A stretch of 64,000 nucleotides of DNA from Anaerolineae bacterium. Its GTDB lineage: Bacteria > Chloroflexota > Anaerolineae > Caldilineales > Caldilineaceae. The stretch is from assembly GCA_030432295.1 (NCBI GenBank), contig JAUIHI010000004.1, positions 233,540-297,539 on the forward strand. Reading direction: 5' to 3'. Shown piece after piece: positions 46,050 through 56,500 of the stretch. Every line of letters starts with the position of its first letter. The stretch's first letter is position 1. Below the pieces are notes generated by a model that saw only the letters and a list, made by a program, of their open reading frames with translations, was not told the DNA's origin and searched no databases. A program made the translations under genes and the position numbers.

Positions 46050-47882
46050 ATGACAATTGCAGTGCGAGAAGCGCCGGCCCGTCCGGCAGAAGCAGCCGAG
46101 AACGTGAACGATTTTGCCATCAATGTGGCAACGGCCAACGGCTCCGGCAGCCAGACCAGCAACGGCGTGCTGGTGCGTGCCCTCTTCAAAATGGGCATTC
46201 CGGTCACGGCCAAGAACCTCTTTCCCAGCAATATCCAGGGCCTGCCCACCTGGTATATCATCCGCCTGAGCAAAGATGGCTATACCGGGCGGCGGGAGAC
46301 TATGGAAGTCCAGGTCTGTATGAATGGGCGGACGGTGGCCGAGGATATGGCCCAGGTGGCCCCTGGCGGTATCGTCCTCTACGACGATTCCCTGCCTGTT
46401 GCGGCCCGGCGCAAGGATGTCACCTACTATCCCATGCCGGTCAAGGAACTGGTCAAGGCCGCAGACCTGCCCTTCGCCCTGCGCGATTATGTGGCAAATA
46501 TGGTCTATGTGGGTGTGCTGGCCCATCTGTTGGAGATTGATCTGGACGAGATCGAAGCCGCCCTGCTCTGGAATTTTGAGGGCAAGCCCAAGCCCGCCAA
46601 ACTGAATATGGATATGGTCAACCGGGCCTTTGCCTGGGCCGAGGAAAATCTGACCAAAACCGACGGCTTCCGGGTAGCGCCGATGACCGGCTTCAACGAG
46701 GGCAAAATTATGGCCGACGGCAACACCGCGGCGGCCCTGGGCGCTATCTTTGGTGGGATGACCGTCACCTCCTGGTATCCCATCACCCCGGCCTCCAGCT
46801 TGGCCGAGAATGTGTCGAAATATGCGCCGAAACTGCGCACAGACCCGGACACAGGCCAGGCCACCTATGCAGTCATCCAGGCCGAGGACGAACTGGCCGC
46901 GATTGGGATGGTCGTAGGCGCGGGCTGGGCCGGGGCACGGGCCATGACCAGCACCAGCGGTCCCGGCATGAGTCTGATGGCTGAATTTGCCGGTCTCGCC
47001 TACTTTGCCGAGATTCCCGCTGTGGTCTGGAATGTGCAGCGGATGGGGCCAAGCACGGGTCTGCCCACCCGCACGGCCCAGCCGGATATTCTTTCGGCCT
47101 ACTATCTAAGCCACGGCGACTGCCGCCACGTGGTGCTTTTCCCGGCCAATCCCGCCGAATGTTTCGAGTTTGGGGCCACCGCCTTTGATCTGGCCGAGCG
47201 GCTGCAAACGTTGGTGCTTGTCCTCAGCGACCTGGACCTGGGCATGAATGTCCACATCACCGAACCCTTCGCCTACCCGGAGAAGCCTATGGATCGGGGC
47301 AAGGTGCTGAACGCGGACGAAATCAAAGCGCTGAATGGCAGTTGGGGCCGCTACAAAGATGTGGACGGCGACGGCATCGGCTATCGCACCCTCCCCGGTA
47401 CGCCCAATCCGGCCGCGGCCTACTTTGCCCGGGGCACAGGCCACAACGAATATGCGGTCTACAGCGAACGCTCGGAGGACTGGGAAGCCAACCTGTTCCG
47501 CCTGCGCCGCAAGTTTGACACCGCCCGCACACTGGTTCCCGGACCGGTCGTGGAGACTGACAACGACGCGGAGATCGGCATTATCAGCCTGGGCAGCAAC
47601 GACGGCGCGGTGCAGGAAGCCCGCTCCCGGCTGGCGGCCCAGGGCATTGCCACCAGCTATCTGCGCCTGCGCGCCCTGCCCATCGGGGCCAGCGTGCGCG
47701 ACTTCATCCACAGCTACTCGAAGGTATTTGTGGTGGAAGCCAACTTTGACGGTCAGTTGCACAACATTCTGACCACCGAAGAACCAGCCCAGGCCACAAA
47801 ACTGTTCTCCCTGGCCAAGTGTGATGGGCTGTCGCTGAGCGCCCGTTTCATCGCCGAGGGTGTGGCGGCTGGTATCAACTAA
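46050..47882 (+). CDS. korA: 2-oxoacid:ferredoxin oxidoreductase, fused gamma-alpha subunit
   Basis: The gamma domain (about 20-200) begins GSGSQTSNGVLVRALFKMGIPVTAKNLFPSNIQG. The alpha pyrimidine-binding domain follows (MADGNTAAALGAIFGGMTVTSWYPITPASSLAE, AEDELAAIGMVVGAGWAGARAMTSTSGPGMSLM), then the C-terminal domain (IGIISLGSNDGAVQEA, VFVVEANFDGQLHNIL). The enzyme oxidises a 2-oxo acid such as 2-oxoglutarate to the CoA thioester, passing electrons to ferredoxin, or runs in reverse. AAGGAG precedes ATG 46050. It pairs with korB at 48010. Confidence 0.92.
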   Translation: MTIAVREAPARPAEAAENVNDFAINVATANGSGSQTSNGVLVRALFKMGIPVTAKNLFPSNIQGLPTWYIIRLSKDGYTGRRETMEVQVCMNGRTVAEDMAQVAPGGIVLYDDSLPVAARRKDVTYYPMPVKELVKAADLPFALRDYVANMVYVGVLAHLLEIDLDEIEAALLWNFEGKPKPAKLNMDMVNRAFAWAEENLTKTDGFRVAPMTGFNEGKIMADGNTAAALGAIFGGMTVTSWYPITPASSLAENVSKYAPKLRTDPDTGQATYAVIQAEDELAAIGMVVGAGWAGARAMTSTSGPGMSLMAEFAGLAYFAEIPAVVWNVQRMGPSTGLPTRTAQPDILSAYYLSHGDCRHVVLFPANPAECFEFGATAFDLAERLQTLVLVLSDLDLGMNVHITEPFAYPEKPMDRGKVLNADEIKALNGSWGRYKDVDGDGIGYRTLPGTPNPAAAYFARGTGHNEYAVYSERSEDWEANLFRLRRKFDTARTLVPGPVVETDNDAEIGIISLGSNDGAVQEARSRLAAQGIATSYLRLRALPIGASVRDFIHSYSKVFVVEANFDGQLHNILTTEEPAQATKLFSLAKCDGLSLSARFIAEGVAAGIN

Positions 47883-47895
47883 CTTAACAGAAGAG

Positions 47896-47990
47896 AAACC
47901 ACAAAGACACAAAAGCACAAAGAAAAGCAATAGTTGAGATAAAATCTTCTCTTTGTCCGTGTCTTAGAGACTTTGTGGGTAGCTCTACAT
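47896..47990. repeat. Family A palindrome between korA and korB
   Basis: Left arm AACCACAAAGACACAAAAGC (47897 on) and right arm CTTTGTCCGTGTCTTAGAGA...TTTGTGGGT. The left arm is the same sequence found in frame in mfd at 29503. Confidence 0.72.
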
Positions 47991-48009
47991 TCTATAAAGG
48001 AAGCAAACG

Positions 48010-49086
48010 ATGAGTACAAGTGCACAAGAAATGGTCGCCAAACGGGCTGCGTCTGCTGCCCGCGCAGTGACCCCCAAAGTCAACCCACTGGGGCTGGAAA
48101 AGAACGACTACAAAGGCCGCCCCTCCACCCTTTGCAAGGGCTGCGGCCACGACAGCATCAGCCAGCGCATTATGAACGTAGCCTGGGAATTGGGTCTCGA
48201 CCAATCCCAGGTGATCAAAATGAGCGGCATTGGCTGTTCCAGCAAGACACCCGCCTATTATCTGGGCTGGAGCCACGGCTTCAACGGCGTCCACGGGCGT
48301 ATGCCTTCTATTGCCACTGGCGCGATTGCCGCCAACCAGAAGCTGACCTGCATCGGTGTGGGCGGCGACGGCGACACCGCCTCTATCGGCATCGGCCAGT
48401 TCAAACACGCCATGCGCCGCAACCTGCCGATGGTCTACATCGTGGAAAACAACGGCGTCTATGGCCTGACCAAAGGCCAGTTTAGCGCCACCGCAGACGA
48501 CGGCCAGACATTGAAGTATCAGGGCGTCAACCATCTGCCACCCCTGGACATCTGTCTGGAAGCCCTGGCCGCCAACGCCACTTTCGTGGCCCGCAGCTTT
48601 GCCGGCGATCCCAAGCAGGTGGAAGCCCTGCTCAAAGCTGCGCTCAGCCACCGGGGCATCGCGGTCATCGACATCATCAGCCCCTGCGTCACCTTCAACA
48701 ACCACGACTCGTCGACCAAAAGCTACGGCTATGGCAAAGAACACGAGATTCCCCTGCACGAGCTGAGCTACGTGCCAGCCATCCACGATGAGATTGAGAT
48801 TGAGGAGTATGAGGGGGAGTTGGAGGTGGAACTCCACGACGGCGCCAAGATTGTGCTGAAGAAGTTGGACGAGAGCCACGACCCCACCAGCCGCGGGGCT
48901 GCTTTTGACGCAATCGATCGTGCCCACCAGGAGGGCAAATTCCTGACCGGCCTATTCTACGTTTCGGAAGAGCAGCCGGATATGCTGGAGATGCTCCACC
49001 TGACCGGCACGCCCCTGGCCCAGTTGCCCACAGAGAAGCTGCGCCCCAGCCGGGAAGCGTTGGCAGAGTTGATGGCGGGGTTCTAA
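48010..49086 (+). CDS. korB: 2-oxoacid:ferredoxin oxidoreductase beta subunit
   Basis: Carries the thiamine diphosphate site: STLCKGCGHDSISQRI, MSGIGCSSKTPAYY, HGRMPSIATGAIAA, GVGGDGDTASIGIGQFKHAMRRNLPMVYIVENNGVYGLTKGQ (GDG...NN motif). Length 358 fits, with a C-terminal extension of about 60 residues beyond the core. It needs korA for a working enzyme. AAAGGAAG precedes the ATG. Confidence 0.93.
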   Translation: MSTSAQEMVAKRAASAARAVTPKVNPLGLEKNDYKGRPSTLCKGCGHDSISQRIMNVAWELGLDQSQVIKMSGIGCSSKTPAYYLGWSHGFNGVHGRMPSIATGAIAANQKLTCIGVGGDGDTASIGIGQFKHAMRRNLPMVYIVENNGVYGLTKGQFSATADDGQTLKYQGVNHLPPLDICLEALAANATFVARSFAGDPKQVEALLKAALSHRGIAVIDIISPCVTFNNHDSSTKSYGYGKEHEIPLHELSYVPAIHDEIEIEEYEGELEVELHDGAKIVLKKLDESHDPTSRGAAFDAIDRAHQEGKFLTGLFYVSEEQPDMLEMLHLTGTPLAQLPTEKLRPSREALAELMAGF

Positions 49087-49111
49087 ACCGCGCAGGAGCG
49101 ATGACCCAAAG

Positions 49112-49157
49112 AACCAAAAAGGGCCGGATTGCAAGTGCAATCCGGCCCTTTTTGGTT
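49112..49157. terminator. Bidirectional terminator between korB and plsC
   Basis: A perfect palindrome with 22-bp arms (49112-49133 and 49136-49157) centred on AGTGCA-type loop bases. It has A-runs on one side and TTTTTGG on the other, so it can stop both converging transcripts. Confidence 0.88.
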
Positions 49158-49158
49158 T

Positions 49159-49815
49159 CTATCGATCCCCATACCGCCCCCGCAGCTCCACCGGAAGCAG
49201 ACGGGCGATGGCGTACATCAGTTCCACGCTCTGGTGCTGGACAGCCGCGGCGTCGTCCGGGTCGCCGGTGAAGTGGATCGGCTCACCAAAGCGGACGACA
49301 ACGTGGGTGCGGCGCAGGGGGTTATTCCACTCCCTGTGCAGTTCGGGGATGCCGATGACAGCGGAGGGGACGAGGGGTGCGCCAGCCAACGCAGCGATGC
49401 GCACCGCACCACTTTTGGCCCGTCCCAGCGGGCCGCCTTTGTTGCGGGTCCCTTCCGGGAACATCCCCAGCACTTGGCCTTCCCGCACCAGTTGCAGGCT
49501 GTGATCGATGGCTGCGGTGTCCCGTTCCCCCCGGCGGATGGGAAACGCGCCCACGGAACTGATCAGCGCGGAAAACCAGGGCTGAAACTCGAATAACTCC
49601 TGCTTCGCCATATAATAAATCTGCCTCGGCGACGCGTAGCCCAGGGCCACCACATCCACACCGCCAGGGTGGTTGCAAGAGAGGACCGCGCCACCAGTCT
49701 GGGGCACATTCTCCCGCCCCTCGATTTTGATCGAGCCAAGCAGCGGCATCACCCCGCTCACAATCAAATGGCAGATTTTCCAGGCAGTCGTCGAGTCTTT
49801 TGGGGGCCAGGGCAT
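49159..49815 (-). CDS. 1-acyl-sn-glycerol-3-phosphate acyltransferase family protein
   Basis: Acyltransferase motifs of the PlsC family: NHPGGVD (HxxxxD, here NH-P-G-G-V-D), the AFPIRRGERD strand and FPEGTRN. Length 218 is usual. It would transfer an acyl group to lysophosphatidate or a related acceptor at the membrane. It ends in the shared terminator with korB. Confidence 0.85.
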   Translation of the reverse strand: MPWPPKDSTTAWKICHLIVSGVMPLLGSIKIEGRENVPQTGGAVLSCNHPGGVDVVALGYASPRQIYYMAKQELFEFQPWFSALISSVGAFPIRRGERDTAAIDHSLQLVREGQVLGMFPEGTRNKGGPLGRAKSGAVRIAALAGAPLVPSAVIGIPELHREWNNPLRRTHVVVRFGEPIHFTGDPDDAAAVQHQSVELMYAIARLLPVELRGRYGDR

Positions 49816-49898
49816 GGGCGGTGGGTTCCTGAATGTTTGGCTTTGGGATTTGTATTCATGCCCATTTCGGGCACAATCAGCAACGAAAAACGGAAGCT

Positions 49899-49963
49899 GA
49901 TGACGCGGAAAGGGTGGACTGACGCTGATTTAATCAGCGCATATCAGTTGTTTCCGCGTCATC
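49899..49963. repeat. Nested palindrome upstream of plsC
   Basis: Outer arms GATGACGCGGAAA (49899-49911) and TTTCCGCGTCATC (49951-49963) are perfect over 13 bp. They enclose the perfect inner palindrome CGCTGATT-T-AATCAGCG (49923-49939), a family B core. Confidence 0.75.
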
Positions 49964-49980
49964 CGCGTCCTATCTTCCGG

Positions 49981-50259
49981 TCAGTTGAGGCCAATGGAAA
50001 ACATCGTTTCCAGATCGTGGCGGGAAAAGGCCCGGAAAGCGATGAGCGTTTCGGTACTGACAATCGCGTCGATAGAACGAATCTGCTCCGTGACCAGTGT
50101 GGCCAGATCGTCGTTGGTGACCACCCGAATGATCACCACCAGATCGTAGCGCCCACCCACAGAATAGACTTCCGACACGCCAGGCAGATCGGCCAAAGCC
50201 TCGGCCACAGACGGGATGCTGTCCCGCTTCACATTCATCAAAATCACCGCGTTGACCAT
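49981..50259 (-). CDS. Stand-alone Lrp/AsnC ligand-binding (RAM) domain protein
   Basis: The 92-residue chain VNAVILMNVKRDSIPSVAEALADLPGVSEVYSVGGRYDLVVIIRV matches the effector-binding/dimerisation domain of Lrp/AsnC regulators but has no DNA-binding helix-turn-helix. Such single-domain proteins are thought to sense amino acids and modulate full-length regulators. ATG 50259 is preferred over the adjacent GTG. Confidence 0.82.
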   Translation of the reverse strand: MVNAVILMNVKRDSIPSVAEALADLPGVSEVYSVGGRYDLVVIIRVVTNDDLATLVTEQIRSIDAIVSTETLIAFRAFSRHDLETMFSIGLN

Positions 50260-50299
50260 CACAAAACCCTTTCTTTGGAAAGTAGCCCAACTCCACTAT

Positions 50300-50400
50300 A
50301 AAAAGGCGAAATCTCCCGCTAAGACGCAGAGAAATTCAGGAGAGGAATCCGCTTTTATCCGCGTTCATCAGAGTTCATCAGTGGCTGGAAAGGCTTTTTG
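50300..50400. repeat. Family B repeat fragments
   Basis: CGCTAAGACGCAGAGAAATTC, CCGCGTTCATCAGAG and TTCATCAGTGGCTGG iterate in the gap upstream of the RAM gene. No gene is seen. Confidence 0.5.
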
Positions 50401-50430
50401 AAGGAGACTCAGCCCTGCCTTTGGAAAAGC

Positions 50431-50475
50431 AATCAGCAGGTGGCTGCCATCGAACGGGGCAGCCACCTGCTGATT
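50431..50475 (-). terminator. Terminator of the alpha-2-macroglobulin gene
   Basis: AATCAGCAGGTGGCTGCC (50431-50448) pairs perfectly with 50458-50475 around a 9-nt loop. On the minus strand it is followed by GCTTTTCC. Confidence 0.7.
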
Positions 50476-50504
50476 GTAGAGCAACTATCCAGATAGTACA
50501 AGCG

Positions 50505-53500
50505 TCAATCGGTCACTGTAAAGAGCGCTCCATCACTCCGCCCCCACACATCCGGGAAGTACATCAACTCGGCCCGGGCCGGCAGCACCCGATACTCGCC
50601 GGGGATGGCGGCCCGCACCTGGAAGGTATACTCGTAGCTGCCCGCGGCCAGGTGATCCGCAAAGAGCGCTGCCTTCTCGTCCCGGATGTCAGTACGGGTG
50701 GGAACCCAATAGCGCCACCAGAATTCCCGCCAGGGGTCCACAGCATCTGTGCCAAAGGCCGGCCCGGTGAATTCGTTGCTGGTAGTGGCCAGGGCCGGGT
50801 CGATGGCTTCGGTCCCCGCGGGGATGGGCACTTCCAGCAAGAGAAAGTGGGCATCCGTTGGCACATTCAGGCTGACGGTGACGCTGAGCACATCGTCCAC
50901 CGCCGCGCTGCTGGCCGGTTGACCGTCCGCGGATAGGATGCGGCGGTTGACCACCAGCCCCCGGTCACGGGCGGAGATGGCCGTGGCGTCCAGGAAGTAG
51001 CGCAGTTGCGCGGTGTAGTAAAGCTGTCCGCTGTCGTTGCTGCGGCCCAGTTGCAGGCCATTGGCTTCGTAGCGCAGCAGATCGGCCACCTGGGCTTGCA
51101 ACGAAATCGCCTCGTCCACATTGGCCCGATCCACACTGCCCGCGCCCAACTCCTCGCCGTTCAGCGTCACCTGCCAGTCATAGACCCCTTCCAGTTCGCC
51201 GCTATTTTCCATCCAGCCGGTCAGGGCGATGATGGCCCAGGCATTCTCCTGGGTGGTGGACCAGCGCCCGCTTTGCCGCGCGTTCATCATCCAGCGCACG
51301 GCCTGGGGCAGAAGCGGATCGTCCGGGCGCAGACGGTTGAAGGCGTAGAGCACAATCGCAGTCGTGCGCAGGTCGGTGTTCATCGACCACCAGTCGGTCT
51401 CCGTCTCCTGCCAGTGTGCGCCACTGGCCGAAAGCGCCGCCTGTCCGGCGATGTCGTCCAGCAGCGTCTGCTCCCGGCTGTCCTCGCCTTTCACATCCAC
51501 TTTGTCCAGGGCCAGGGCCAAGAGTGCCTTGCCGTAGATGTCCAGCCGCTCCCGCTCGTCGTAGAGGGTGCTCATCCGCCCCGGATCGCCCTTGCCCATC
51601 TCGGCCAGAACAAAGTGGGAGAAGGCCATCTGGTTGAGGGTGTACCACTCCTCGATATGGGACGGGGGCAGCCAGTTCAATTCCAGGAAGCCGATGCCGT
51701 TGACCAGTGTGTCGTTGGGCACAGGATAGCCCGCCTCTTTGGCCGTCCACAGGCTCCACAGAACGTAGCTGGAAATGTAGCGGTCGCTCATCAGATTGGC
51801 CCACCAGCCCCAGCCCCCGTCCGGGTTCTGCCAGTTGACCAGCTTTTGCAGACCCACACTCAACTGTGCTTCCAGATCGGCCTGAAGGGTCGGATTGTCC
51901 ACGTCCAGCCGGGCCAGGGCCAGGGATGTGACCAGATTGGGCAGGAAGCGGCTGACCGTCTGCTCCACACACTCGTAGGGGTAGTGCTTCAGATAGTCCA
52001 GCCCGCCCAGCATTCCTGCGGCCAGGCTCGGTTCGACGACGACACTCAGTTCGCCGTTCTCTGTGGCCGCGGCAGGCACGCGGATGGCTTCCAGTCGACC
52101 CGTTGCGGGGACGCTGCCCGATGTGCCGACGACTTCCGGCGTCTCGTAGCGCTCCACAGGCAGGGTGAGTTTCACCGCGTCACTGAAACCCCCACCCTGG
52201 CCCTCCCCCGTTTCAGGGGAGGGGGAAGTGGTTGCCGAAAAAACAATCTCCACATTCTCGACTTCCGGGCCGACTTCGATCACCCGGTACATCTCTACCT
52301 GACCGGCCACATCCAGCCCGGCAGTGATCGGTTCGTTGCCGCCGACAAATGTCGCGCCCTGCACATGGGCAGTAAGCGTCACATCGCCCATAGCGCTGTT
52401 GGTAGTGTTCTGGGCCAGCACGCCGATGCGCACCCGATCCCCCGCGGTGAAGAAGCGGGGCAGAATCGGTCGCAGAAGCAATTCTTTGCTGGCGGTCAAA
52501 TCGTGAAAGGCGTCGCCCACCCGCGTGTCGTCGCTCACCCCGCGCACGGCCAGCCGCCAGGTGGTCAGATTGTCGGGAAGGGTGACGCTGAAGGTGGCAA
52601 CCCCGTCTGCATCCGTCACCAGCACGGCCCGCCAGAGCGCGAGGTCGGCGAAGTTCTGGCGCAGGCTGAGTGCCCCTTCGGGTCCACCACCGCCGCCGCC
52701 TTTGCCTCCTTCGCTCAACTGCTGGTTGAGCCGGTCCTGATTGATCGTCAGCAGCGCTCCCATGGAAACACCCAAAGGCAACTGGTAGTAGAACTGGTCC
52801 ATCAGCGAACGGTTGTCCCCCGTGGCCAGACTGAGTACCGCCTTGTCCACCAGCGCCACACTCAGTTCAGCACCAGAGACGGCCTCGCCGCTGTAGTCGG
52901 TGACGGTCAGCGTGTAGGTTACCGTATCCCCCGGACGGACACCCCCACCCCGACCCTCCCCCGTTCCAGGGGAGGGAGAAGAGGTCTCGATGTCAATGGA
53001 CAATTCCTTCTCCCCTGCGTCCACAGGCAGGAGAACATAGCCGACCCGCATGGCCGGGGTGGGATTGGTCTCGTCCACACCCTTCACCAGCACAACGCTG
53101 ACGTAGACATTTGGGATATGTGCGCTGCTGATGGGAATTTCCAGGGTCTCGCTGTTGCCTTCCAGCACCCGTACGCTGCGCTCCAGAATGCCGCCCTGCT
53201 CCAGTGTGATCAGGGCATTGACCGGACCAGTGAAGGGGCTGGGAATGAGAATTTTGGCTGTGTCGCCGGGTTCGTAGCTCTTCTTGTCCGCCACCAGTTC
53301 CAGCCGGTCGTTGTTGTCCCGGGGCCAGGCCACAAAGCCGCTCTCGCCGCTGCTCACCCAGACAAAGACAGCGCTGCTGGTCGGGTTGCCAGCGCCGTCC
53401 TGCCCGGCGACGGCGACCAGATATTGGCCGCCTGTTTCCGGCGTCCACAGGAGTTCGCCATTGCCATCGCTGTCGGTGGAGGCCGTGCCCGTGTAGACCG

Positions 53501-56500
53501 GCGTCTTATCCACGCTCGTCTCCCAATAATAGGAGCCATCCGCGGCCTGGGCATAGACACTGTTCCAGCGGTAGTCGTAGACGATCACATCCAGGCTGGC
53601 GTCGGTCACTGGCTGGTTGTCCGGGGTCAGGCTGACCAGATCGAAGCCCAGTTCGCTGCCCGCCACGCCCACATATTCCTGTGGGCTGACGCCGATGTAG
53701 AGTTGGCTGCGATGGACGGGTACACTTATGCGCCCGCTCACCCACTGGTTGGACGGAGACTGGACAGTCACATCGAAGGTCCAATTCTGGCTGCGGCTGG
53801 CCTGGGCCAGTTCCGCCGGGACTTCGATAGTCAGCCGTCCTTCGCTGTCGGTGACGCCTTCGCCCTCCTGCATCAGACCGCCGGGGAAGCTGCCAAAGGG
53901 ATCGCTGCTCTGGTCGTCCAGTTCCACCGGCTCGAAGCTGTAGTAGCGGCCCGCGGGCGCATCGGCCCAGAAATGATAGTAGGGTTCGGCCAGCAGCCGC
54001 CAGGTGACAGGCGCATCCGCCAGAGGACCACCGCTGAAGTAACGGGCCTCCACAGGGATTTGCACAGTCTCGCCCTGGACGTATGCGGGCTGGGCGCTGT
54101 TTACGCTGATCTCAAATTCGGGTGCCCGGTATTCGGCCACCTGGAAATTCGTATTGCCATAGGCCGAACGGTCGCCGGAGAGGGGAATGCGCACCTCCAC
54201 GCCGTAATAGCCCGTGGCCGCAGCGTTGGCCAGGGCCAGTTCGCCGTTGACTGTGCCGTGCTCGTTGACGGGAAACTCCCGATCCACCAGCACATTACCC
54301 CGATCATCCCGAATGGTCACCCAAACCGGCATACCGACCGGCGGCAGTTCATAGGTGTCGTTCTGGATGAGACGGACAATCCCCTTCCAATAGACAGTCT
54401 GGCCGGGGCGGTAGATGGGCCGATCCGTGTAGAAGGCGCTGCGTACTTCATCGCCTTCCAGCATTGTAAAGAGATCCCACTGCCAGGCCCCAATGCCGTC
54501 TTCCCAGGCCGAGGAAGTCAGGGCGAAATGTTCGTCGCCCGCCTGGCCGCTGACAGCAATCACAGGCAGCCAGGGCTGTTCCCGGTTCAAGGGGACAGCA
54601 GCAGCACCCATTCCGTCGCCATCAGTCTGGGCAGAGCCAACCTGCTGGCCCTCTTCCCAGAAGCTGACCGACTGATCCGCCACGGGTGCGCCTGTCGCCA
54701 GTTCGGTCTGCCACACCAGACCCTCGCCTGCGCCGGATCGCTTCAGCAGCAGATTGTCATTGCTGAGAACAATCATCGCCTGGGCGGTGCGCTCGGCTTC
54801 CGGATCGGACGAAGGCGGCAGCCCCACTTGCAGGAGGTAGACGCCTGTGGGCAGCCGCTCGCCTTCGCTGTCGGTGAGGGCGAAGACGTGCTGGCCCAGC
54901 TCGTTGACTTCCGCCGGTGTAGCTACACTCTGCTCCCAGACCAGAAACTCCGCTGGATTGGGGTGCTGATAGTTGCGCCAGACCTGCCACTGGTCCTGGC
55001 TGAGCAGGCGGAAGACTTCGCTTTCGGGCAGGCCATAGAGCGCGATATCCAGGCTGGGCATATTGCGATAGAGCAGGCTGACCCGGCTGTCGGTGTAGGC
55101 ACTGAAATGGGTAAACTGGGGCAGGCCCAACTGGACCAGCGACGGTCGGTCGCCAGTGGTGAAGCTGATGCTGACGTCGTCGCCCAGGCTGTTGCCGTAG
55201 ATGTCGGCGATGGCCCCGCCCAGTGTAACCGTATAGGAGTGGCGGGGCTGCATGGCCCAGTTCAGATAGAGTTCGTTGCTATAGGGCGAGAAATAGCTGT
55301 AGACAGTGGTTTCGGTAATGGCCGGGCTGAGCGTCACATTCTCCAGAACCGTTGTGATGCTCAGGCTGCCGGTGAAACGAATCGTCACGCCCGCGTCGGT
55401 GGAGACCCCTTCCCGACCGTCCTGGGGGTCGCTGCTGGCAATGCCGGGCAGACCGACCACCTGAAAACTATCCCGCCATTCCTGGCGCAGGTTGCCCACG
55501 CCCGAAGCAGAGAGAGCATCTGTGCCCACAATAACCAGATAGAGTTTGCCGAATTCCAGCGGCTCGTCCGGGGTAAATGTAAAGCTATCCCCTGCCGCTG
55601 TCCATTCAAACGTACCGGCCACTGTTCCGCCATCCCCCTCTGCATAGATAAGTTGGAAAGCAGCTTCGCTGCTGGGCTGATCCATCGGCTGGCTGAACTG
55701 AACAGCCACAGTGCTGTCCGGGGCCACATCCAGCGCGCCGGACGGGGTGGTGCCGATAACCACCGGCGCGGCGGTGGTGAAGCTGAATTCGGTCGGGTCC
55801 AGGGCCAGGGCATCACCGGCCAGGGACTCTATGCCCGTGACAGCCACTTTGTAGGCAGTGGCCCCGGCCAGCCCCTTCTCCGGCTGGAAGCGATAGACGC
55901 TGGTGTTGACCCACGCGCCTGTGCCTGGGGTGGCTGGCTCAATCGTCAGCGGATTGGGCAGACCGGCCTGGTCGTCGATGCCGCTGAGGGGCACAACCGG
56001 CTGGTTGAAGATCACAACAATCGGCGAATTGGCGGCTACTGCTTCGCTGCCGTCGCTGGGCTGGGTGCTGGTCACTTTGAAGGGCGCGGGGCTGACCAGT
56101 TCGACGCTCGCTTCCCCGGATAGTGCGCGGCCATCAGCCGACATCACCTGCGGGCCGAGGGTGAAACGGTAGCGAGTATCGGGAAGGGGCGCTTCTTCCA
56201 GGGCGTAGGTAAGGGTTGCACCGTCCACCTCGGCCACACCGCCCACAGCGGGTTCAACAGTCAAACCCGCCACACTGGCCGGGTCCAGATCGCTGTCGAA
56301 GGTGAAGACGACCGCTTCGCCCCGCCAGGTCGCGCCGTCGGCAGGCTCGGTGGAGAGCAACAATAGGGGCAGATCCGCATTGGGAATGGGGTCTGCGGAT
56401 TGGCTCACAGCGGACGTCGGTGTCGCGCTCGCAACCGGCGCGGGCGTGTCGGTAGCTGTGGGTTGCGCAGGCGTGGGTTGCGCAGGCGTCGAGGTCGATG

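Noticed and set aside
51006..56123. 1705-codon open frame on the plus strand
   Set aside because: It is antisense to the alpha-2-macroglobulin gene, whose domains and motifs are unmistakable; the product has no recognisable domain and arises from GC-rich codon bias.
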